From positions 1-64,000 of the forward strand of contig CAJTVA010000001.1 in NCBI GenBank assembly GCA_910579585.1: a stretch of DNA of 64,000 nucleotides, written 5' to 3'. Below the pieces are notes generated by a model. The model made no database searches. It was not told the origin of the DNA and saw only the letters and a list, made by a program, of their open reading frames with translations. Below are positions 59,575-64,000 of the stretch, in pieces. A program made the position numbers and the translations under genes. Position 1 is the stretch's first letter, and every line of letters begins with the position of its first letter. Source of the stretch: an uncultured Christensenella sp. (GTDB lineage Bacteria > Bacillota > Clostridia > Christensenellales > Borkfalkiaceae).

Positions 59575-59603
59575 ATTATATAACACCAGATTGTTTAAGT
59601 CAA
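59575..59603 (-). promoter_or_regulatory. Promoter of the carA operon
   Basis: On the - strand: TTGACT (59598-59603), 17-base spacer, TATAAT (59575-59580). Predicted start near 59568, giving a leader of about 170 bases. Confidence 0.8.
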
Positions 59604-59607
59604 GTAA

Positions 59608-60249
59608 TTAATACAATGTTGTAAGAAAATTGTAGCTTTTCAACTCGCGGCGCACCGCCTTATAGTCAGGAACAAACCTTTCGACAAGCCGCCAGAATTT
59701 TTCCGAATGATTGTGCTGCGCCGTGTGACATAGTTCGTGTATTATTATATAATACTGTATATTTTCTGGCAACATAAAAAGCTTGTAATTAAACAGCAAA
59801 TTATTATATGCGTCGCAACTGCCCCATCTCGCTTTAAAATTTTTAAGCTTTACCGTGTTCAACCGAAATCCTGCACTTTGTGAAATATCCAGAACGCGAT
59901 TTATAAAATTTTCGGAGAAAAAATCCGTGTAAGCCTTTTGTATTTTATTCAAAGAACGCACGAAAACGCCGTCGGGCTTAATTTCGGTTTTTTTTGAGCC
60001 GATTGTCAACGGAACCTCGGTGCCGTTTATAAGGACGGTTTTATACCCCGTCAAAGCGGCGTATTTTTCAGACTTTTCGCTGTTTTTTTGTAAATGCTTT
60101 TCTATCCAAGCCGACTTTTCTTCAAGAAACTTTTCAGCCCGCGCCGCACTCATATTTGCAGGACAGCGCAAAATGATTTTATTTGCGGAAGTTACGGTTA
60201 TGCCGACTGTTCTTCTGTCCGAAAATTTGATTTCGTACTCAAACTTCAT
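59608..60249 (-). CDS. YgjP-like zinc metal-dependent hydrolase
   Basis: About 213 residues of the DUF45/M48-like family. FKARWGSCDAYNNLLFNYKLFMLP precedes the zinc site HELCHTAQHNHSEKFW (HExxH plus downstream residues). The N-terminal half has beta strands (EYEIKFSDRRTVGITVTSAN) and a helix. Biological substrate unknown. Start at 60249 gives the usual MKFEYEIKF beginning and overlaps the thioesterase stop by 11 bases; a longer open frame upstream lies wholly inside that gene. It ends just before the carA promoter. Confidence 0.88.
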   Translation of the reverse strand: MKFEYEIKFSDRRTVGITVTSANKIILRCPANMSAARAEKFLEEKSAWIEKHLQKNSEKSEKYAALTGYKTVLINGTEVPLTIGSKKTEIKPDGVFVRSLNKIQKAYTDFFSENFINRVLDISQSAGFRLNTVKLKNFKARWGSCDAYNNLLFNYKLFMLPENIQYYIIIHELCHTAQHNHSEKFWRLVERFVPDYKAVRRELKSYNFLTTLY

Positions 60250-60970
60250 CGAACGCGACCTTGAACTGAACGCGGACTTCACCGCCGACCTTGCCCTCAA
60301 CCAAAGTTGCGCCGTCGGTATCTTTGCGCACAATTTCTATTTCTTCGCCTATACGGCATTGCTTAACGTAGGTTATCTGCAACTTTTTTATATACCTACC
60401 ATTGAACTCCCCAACAGTGAAAGCGTCCGAAAGAAAGTCGGCGTATTTCGTATTGTTCACATGGAAATAATGGTCGTAATCGGAATAAGTAACTTGCTTT
60501 TTATATACCGCTATACCGCCGTCGATTGCAGGAATTTTCCATGCCTTGAAATCGATACTCCTTTCGGTATTGTAGTTTTCGAAGTCTTCTTCTTTAAAGT
60601 ACGCGCTTGCGGGTAAAACGGCGAAAGTTTCAGAGTCAATCATACACCAACGCGCAGTTGCAACGCCCACCTTTTCACCGTTAACAAACAGCTCGTAATC
60701 TCTGAAAAAAATAAGAAGTCTTGGGCGTATAGGCCAGGTATGAACTTCAAGCTTATCGCCGAGTTTTATAGGGCGGGAAAGTTCTATATACCAATTGGCT
60801 ATGATGAAGCCTTTGTTCTTAGGCGCGACGTCCTTATACCCGAAACCCAGTTCGTCTGCGGACAGGCAGGCGGACTCTTCTAAAAACGAAAGAAGCGACG
60901 ACGGCTTTATTACGTCATACGCGTCCACGTCCGTATATCTCAGTTCATAAATTTTCTTGTGCCTATACAT
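60239..60970 (-). CDS. Acyl-ACP thioesterase
   Basis: Double hotdog-fold thioesterase of 243 residues that releases fatty acids from acyl-ACP. The first hotdog starts YELRYTDVDAYDVIKPSSLL; RPLLIFFRDYEL-type RPRLLIFFRDYEL follows. The second hotdog has YSDYDHYFHVNNTKYADFL with the usual Asn/His active-site pair. Its promoter (TTGGAC-18-TAAAAT) ends seven bases before the ATG and there is no ribosome binding site, so it is another leaderless candidate. Confidence 0.88.
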   Translation of the reverse strand: MYRHKKIYELRYTDVDAYDVIKPSSLLSFLEESACLSADELGFGYKDVAPKNKGFIIANWYIELSRPIKLGDKLEVHTWPIRPRLLIFFRDYELFVNGEKVGVATARWCMIDSETFAVLPASAYFKEEDFENYNTERSIDFKAWKIPAIDGGIAVYKKQVTYSDYDHYFHVNNTKYADFLSDAFTVGEFNGRYIKKLQITYVKQCRIGEEIEIVRKDTDGATLVEGKVGGEVRVQFKVAFDEV

Positions 60971-60977
60971 ACTTTGA

Positions 60978-61007
60978 ATTTTAGCAAACCGCAGACAAAA
61001 AGTCCAA
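60978..61007 (-). promoter_or_regulatory. Promoter of the thioesterase gene (leaderless layout)
   Basis: On the - strand: TTGGAC (61002-61007), 18-base spacer, TAAAAT (60978-60983), then seven bases to the ATG. Confidence 0.5.
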
Positions 61008-61027
61008 CAATTTGCCCGAATTTTATA

Positions 61028-61057
61028 CGATTATGTGTGACATAGTACTACTTATTT
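61028..61057 (+). repeat. Dispersed repeat, copy 7 (between thioesterase and padR)
   Basis: CGATTATGTGTGACATAG then TACTACTTATTT. It lies just upstream of the padR promoter. It contains ATGT-N3-ACAT, so it could also be mistaken for a PadR operator. Confidence 0.75.
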
Positions 61058-61068
61058 CACTTAAATCA

Positions 61069-61097
61069 TTGACTTGAAGCGCATATTGTGATAAAAT
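61069..61097 (+). promoter_or_regulatory. Promoter of the PadR-type gene
   Basis: TTGACT, 17-base spacer, TAAAAT. Predicted start at about 61104, next to GGAGG at 61104-61108. Confidence 0.75.
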
Positions 61098-61117
61098 AAA
61101 CTACGGAGGTACGCACC

Positions 61118-62749
61118 TTGGAAGAAGACTTAAAAAACGAAGATGTTGAAGAAGAAAATAAAAGCGCTATAAGCGCCGACCTTATTCGCGGACATATAAA
61201 TACCATAATACTTCGCACCCTTTACGAGCGCGACAAGTACGGCTATGAAATAATCGAGGAAATCGAATCCAAAAGCCACGGGCAGTATTCGTTGAAACAG
61301 CCCACGCTTTACAGCGCATTAAAAAGACTTGAAAGTCAAGGTTACATAAATGCGTACTGGAAGACCGAGGAAGTTTCGGGCGGCGGCAGAAGAAAGTATT
61401 ATACCCTCACCGACAGCGGAAGGGAAATTACCGAAAAAAATCAGGCGGAATGGGAATATTCGAGAACGGTCATAGACAACCTTATTTCGGACAGAAATTT
61501 CGATTTCTCGCAACCTGCGCCCAATCCCGTCGATTTCAAAATTTTAAAGACCTCTACCTCTCGCGTGCCCAATCTTAAAGACGACGCGGACGAGGAAATC
61601 AAGGTTGTACGCGAGGTGAAATACGAAGAAGAACCCCGCACTGCGGAAGAAAAGCCCGAGGGCGAATACTCTACGGCAACCACACCCGCACTCGAACCTG
61701 CACCCGCTACCGTTAACGTAGCCGAAACTGTTACGTCAGAGCCACAGTCAGCTCAGCCTGTTCAAGCCGTTATCGAAGCCGAGCCGCAATCTACCGTTCA
61801 GCCCGTAGTAAACGACGCAGAGCAGCAAGTTACGGTTCAACAGGTGAACGAGGTCGTTCAGCAGATGCAGGAAGTTATTTCCAGAATGCAACAGGTGATT
61901 GAAACGCCTGCGCAGGAGGCCGCTTATTCAGTTCAGCCCGAAACCGTGGCACAACCCGTCAGAACAGTGCAACCCGTTCAGCCTGTTGAGCCCGTCGCTT
62001 TTTCGGACAGAATCAGTGAGGAACGCAGAATTCACGAAAACTATCTGCGGCTTATTTCCGAGCCCGTGAACGAGATTCAAGAGCCCCCTACCGTTCCCGA
62101 TTACCAAAATATAAACACGGATAAGCTAATTTACAACAACAGGCCCGAACCCGAGCGCGACTATAAAAACTTAATAAACAGCCTATTCGTTAAGACGGTT
62201 AAACAGCGCACCGAAGTCGAGCAACCCGCCGTTCAGAAAGTTCCCGTGCAGGTGACATACGACGACGCAAGCGTAAAAGCGAGCAAGGACGGACTTACGG
62301 TCAATTCTTCGGAATACGCGGTTTCGGGAAAAAGAAGAAAGAAATATAACCGCGGAAGCACGCTTTTAAAGTGCTCTTTAATTGTCGGCGTAATTTTGTT
62401 GTTCGAGTTCGCTTTGACTCTTGCTTTTAAAGATTCTTTGGGGGTAAACGGAATTTCGATTGGGTATCCTTTCGTTATCCTTGCCGTTGCGGTCGCACAG
62501 CTTGCTATATTCGGAATACTGACAACAACTGATTTCGGCAAGTGCACAAGGAAGCCCTCTTCCCACTCTTATCTGACAGCGACAGTCGTAATTACGATTT
62601 TGCTGATGCTTATAGTTTTCGTGACGTCGATATTGCTCAACGTGAATTTTGCGAGCGCGGGCGACGTTGCCGCTAAAATTATAATTCCTTGCCTTGTCGT
62701 TTTGAATATTCCGATTTTTGCAACTATTTTCTATGTTTTCAGTAAATAA
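61118..62749 (+). CDS. PadR-type winged-helix protein with C-terminal membrane domain
   Basis: 543 residues starting at TTG 61118 after GGAGG. Residues ~20-115 are a PadR winged helix: GHINTIILRTLYERDKYGYE, SLKQPTLYSALKRLESQGYI and GGGRRKYYTLTDSGREI. A long linker (about 150-405) is rich in Glu, Gln, Pro and Val, with VQPV-type repeats. The last ~125 residues hold four hydrophobic helices. The usual PadR C-terminal dimer helices are short or missing. A membrane-tethered regulator is implied; the signal sensed is unknown. No obvious transporter target lies beside it, although PadR proteins usually control neighbouring genes or themselves. Confidence 0.88.
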   Translation: MEEDLKNEDVEEENKSAISADLIRGHINTIILRTLYERDKYGYEIIEEIESKSHGQYSLKQPTLYSALKRLESQGYINAYWKTEEVSGGGRRKYYTLTDSGREITEKNQAEWEYSRTVIDNLISDRNFDFSQPAPNPVDFKILKTSTSRVPNLKDDADEEIKVVREVKYEEEPRTAEEKPEGEYSTATTPALEPAPATVNVAETVTSEPQSAQPVQAVIEAEPQSTVQPVVNDAEQQVTVQQVNEVVQQMQEVISRMQQVIETPAQEAAYSVQPETVAQPVRTVQPVQPVEPVAFSDRISEERRIHENYLRLISEPVNEIQEPPTVPDYQNINTDKLIYNNRPEPERDYKNLINSLFVKTVKQRTEVEQPAVQKVPVQVTYDDASVKASKDGLTVNSSEYAVSGKRRKKYNRGSTLLKCSLIVGVILLFEFALTLAFKDSLGVNGISIGYPFVILAVAVAQLAIFGILTTTDFGKCTRKPSSHSYLTATVVITILLMLIVFVTSILLNVNFASAGDVAAKIIIPCLVVLNIPIFATIFYVFSK

Positions 62750-62754
62750 TATTG

Positions 62755-62790
62755 AAAAAGCGGCGGAGCATAATGCGCCGCCGCTTTTTT
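62755..62790 (+). terminator. Terminator of the PadR-type gene
   Basis: AAAAAGCGGCGG (62755-62766) with CCGCCGCTTTTT (62778-62789). It lies directly against the 3' end of the convergent gene. Confidence 0.82.
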
Positions 62791-64000
62791 ATATTAATTT
62801 CTTCAGATATTCAACGGCGAGTTCTGTATATTCTTCGTCAGCATTTTCCCAAAGCTCTTCGATTTTTTCGGTTAGCCTTTCGTACGACTCGTCCGACGCA
62901 CTTTGTTTTTTGTTATAGGCTTCTACTGCTTTTAAGCACTTTTGCGCCGCCTTTGCCGTTTGCGTTGCGCCAATTAGCTTCAAAGCTTCGATAAGTAAAT
63001 TATTGTCGATTGCGTTGCCGTTAATAAAATACCCGCTTATGCCCTCGTCGCCTGAATATATCTGCGCCCAACCTACGGCGTATAAAATTTTTTCAATATC
63101 GCTTATATCGCCGTTTTCGACATAATCGTAAAGTGAAACGTTTGCGCGTTTAGACTTTTTCTCCAGACTTTCAAGCGCCCAATAATAACCCGCTTCAATA
63201 ACTTCATAAGGGTCGTGCGTTTCGACGTATTCCTTTGTCAAACCGTGTTCTTTGACATATTCTTCCGAATTATTGTCCGTATCGGAAATTTCGCGCGAAG
63301 AACAATATTTACTATGTTTAGGCACTACGGCAAACTCGCCCTTTTTAGTTAAAAATTCAGAATTTTCCGTTTCGTACAACAGCATAATGCCCGCATCTTT
63401 ATACTTTTTCGGAACTTTTGTCTTATTAGACCCATTTCTCTGTTCCTCGTATTCGGCTAAAGCTTGTTCCCAGAATTCAGGCGGATTTTTATTTAAGTCG
63501 CCGCCCCAGATATGATAATAAGTAACAATCGCGCTATGTACAAAACCGCACTCCGTTTTAAGTAGTTCGCGATTTTTAATATCTGCAATGAAATAGTACT
63601 CTTTATAAGGGATATTTATTATATCATAGTTACCCGTTTTAATTCTTTTGTTCAATTCTGCGTATTTTGAGGGGTCGTAACCGTCGTTTTCACCTTTCAA
63701 TTTCTGTAGCTGTTCTTCGACTTCTTCGTCTGCTTTTACAAAGTCCGACTTATCGCAATAAATTTTATTCTTATTGAGAAAATTCAAACTGAGATAATCG
63801 CCCTCGCAATTATTGAAATCTATCTTCCAATACGGCTCTTTGAAATTATTAACGTCGTAAATTATATATTCGCCCTTATTTGAAAAAACAGCAAACTCTC
63901 CGTCGTCGGTAAGCGACAGCTTTTCGTATTCAGGCAAGATAAAATCCGTTTTATTTACAAATTTTCCGCTGTTAAAATCAAATACCGATACTCTGTCGTC
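62789..64000 (-). CDS. Unknown protein, 5' end beyond the window
   Basis: The frame stays open to base 64000 with no stop, so at least 403 residues are present and the true start is outside. An apparent start at 63937 is a TTG without a ribosome binding site and is not credible. The visible N-terminal part has short repeats such as VSVFDFNSGKF and AVFSNKGEYIIYDVNNFK, like blades of a beta-propeller. The rest is acidic and Glu/Lys/Tyr-rich, with helical segments towards the C-terminus (SDESYERLTEKIEELWENAD). I do not recognise a family. Confidence 0.65.
   Translation of the reverse strand, partial: DDRVSVFDFNSGKFVNKTDFILPEYEKLSLTDDGEFAVFSNKGEYIIYDVNNFKEPYWKIDFNNCEGDYLSLNFLNKNKIYCDKSDFVKADEEVEEQLQKLKGENDGYDPSKYAELNKRIKTGNYDIINIPYKEYYFIADIKNRELLKTECGFVHSAIVTYYHIWGGDLNKNPPEFWEQALAEYEEQRNGSNKTKVPKKYKDAGIMLLYETENSEFLTKKGEFAVVPKHSKYCSSREISDTDNNSEEYVKEHGLTKEYVETHDPYEVIEAGYYWALESLEKKSKRANVSLYDYVENGDISDIEKILYAVGWAQIYSGDEGISGYFINGNAIDNNLLIEALKLIGATQTAKAAQKCLKAVEAYNKKQSASDESYERLTEKIEELWENADEEYTELAVEYLKKLI

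Noticed and set aside
61028..61057. PadR operator upstream of the PadR-type gene
   Set aside because: The ATGT-N3-ACAT match is part of the dispersed repeat found near unrelated genes, so it is not specific evidence for PadR binding.

Overview
This is a compact, gene-dense bacterial chromosome segment of moderate GC (roughly mid-40s % by eye). Gene content and order point to an uncultured anaerobic member of the Clostridia (Bacillota). Indicators are WhiA, a GlgC/GlgD pair, the IspH-ribosomal S1 fusion next to cmk and plsC, a sodium-pumping decarboxylase gene set, and Shine-Dalgarno starts of the GGAGG type. I cannot place it at genus level. I see no prophage, insertion sequence, CRISPR array or classic defence island; the window is essentially housekeeping DNA.

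Layout. 0.1-11.2 kb is mostly on the + strand: a membrane-anchored solute-binding-like protein, murB, a PHP phosphoesterase, whiA, dnaE, pfkA, a pfkB-family kinase, a small Cys protein, tRNA-Thr (- strand) and a cation-diffusion transporter. 11.2-13.2 kb holds lexA with a candidate auto-operator, a divergent 58-residue Cys-rich protein and a Xer-type recombinase. From there to 60.9 kb almost everything is on the - strand. First comes a complete glycogen operon (glgB-glgC-glgD-glgA-glgP), then htpG. A long operon follows: carboxyltransferase, oadG, biotin carrier, oadB, oadA, a flavoprotein, aroH-cmk, plsC, ispH-rpsA. Next are a TVP38-type membrane protein, rnhA, proC, tRNA-Trp (+), purB, a cyclophilin and a dCMP deaminase. 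groES-groEL (+) is followed by an AT-rich PH-like gene, a GNAT acetyltransferase, a PLP enzyme, and miaA-mutL-mutS-miaB. A class A penicillin-binding protein (+) precedes thiI, a cysteine desulfurase, carB-dapF and carA. The right end has a YgjP hydrolase, an acyl-ACP thioesterase, a membrane-anchored PadR protein (+) and an edge-truncated unknown gene.

The least ordinary signals are as follows. (1) A short dispersed repeat made of two overlapping palindromes occurs seven times, four of them inside conserved genes without breaking the frame. (2) A full-length CarB is fused to a full-length DapF-like domain whose first catalytic cysteine is alanine. (3) An AroH chorismate mutase is fused to cytidylate kinase. 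(4) The leader of carA has the layout of a pyrBI-type attenuator: promoter, 36-codon leader ORF, pause-like hairpin, U-rich tract, and a terminator-like hairpin overlapping the leader stop codon. (5) Four genes have good sigma-A promoters whose -10 box ends only 6-9 bases before the ATG, which suggests leaderless mRNAs. (6) A PadR regulator is fused to a four-helix membrane domain. (7) Gene strand bias and base skew switch at about 11-13 kb, next to the Xer gene, which suggests the replication terminus or an inversion boundary.
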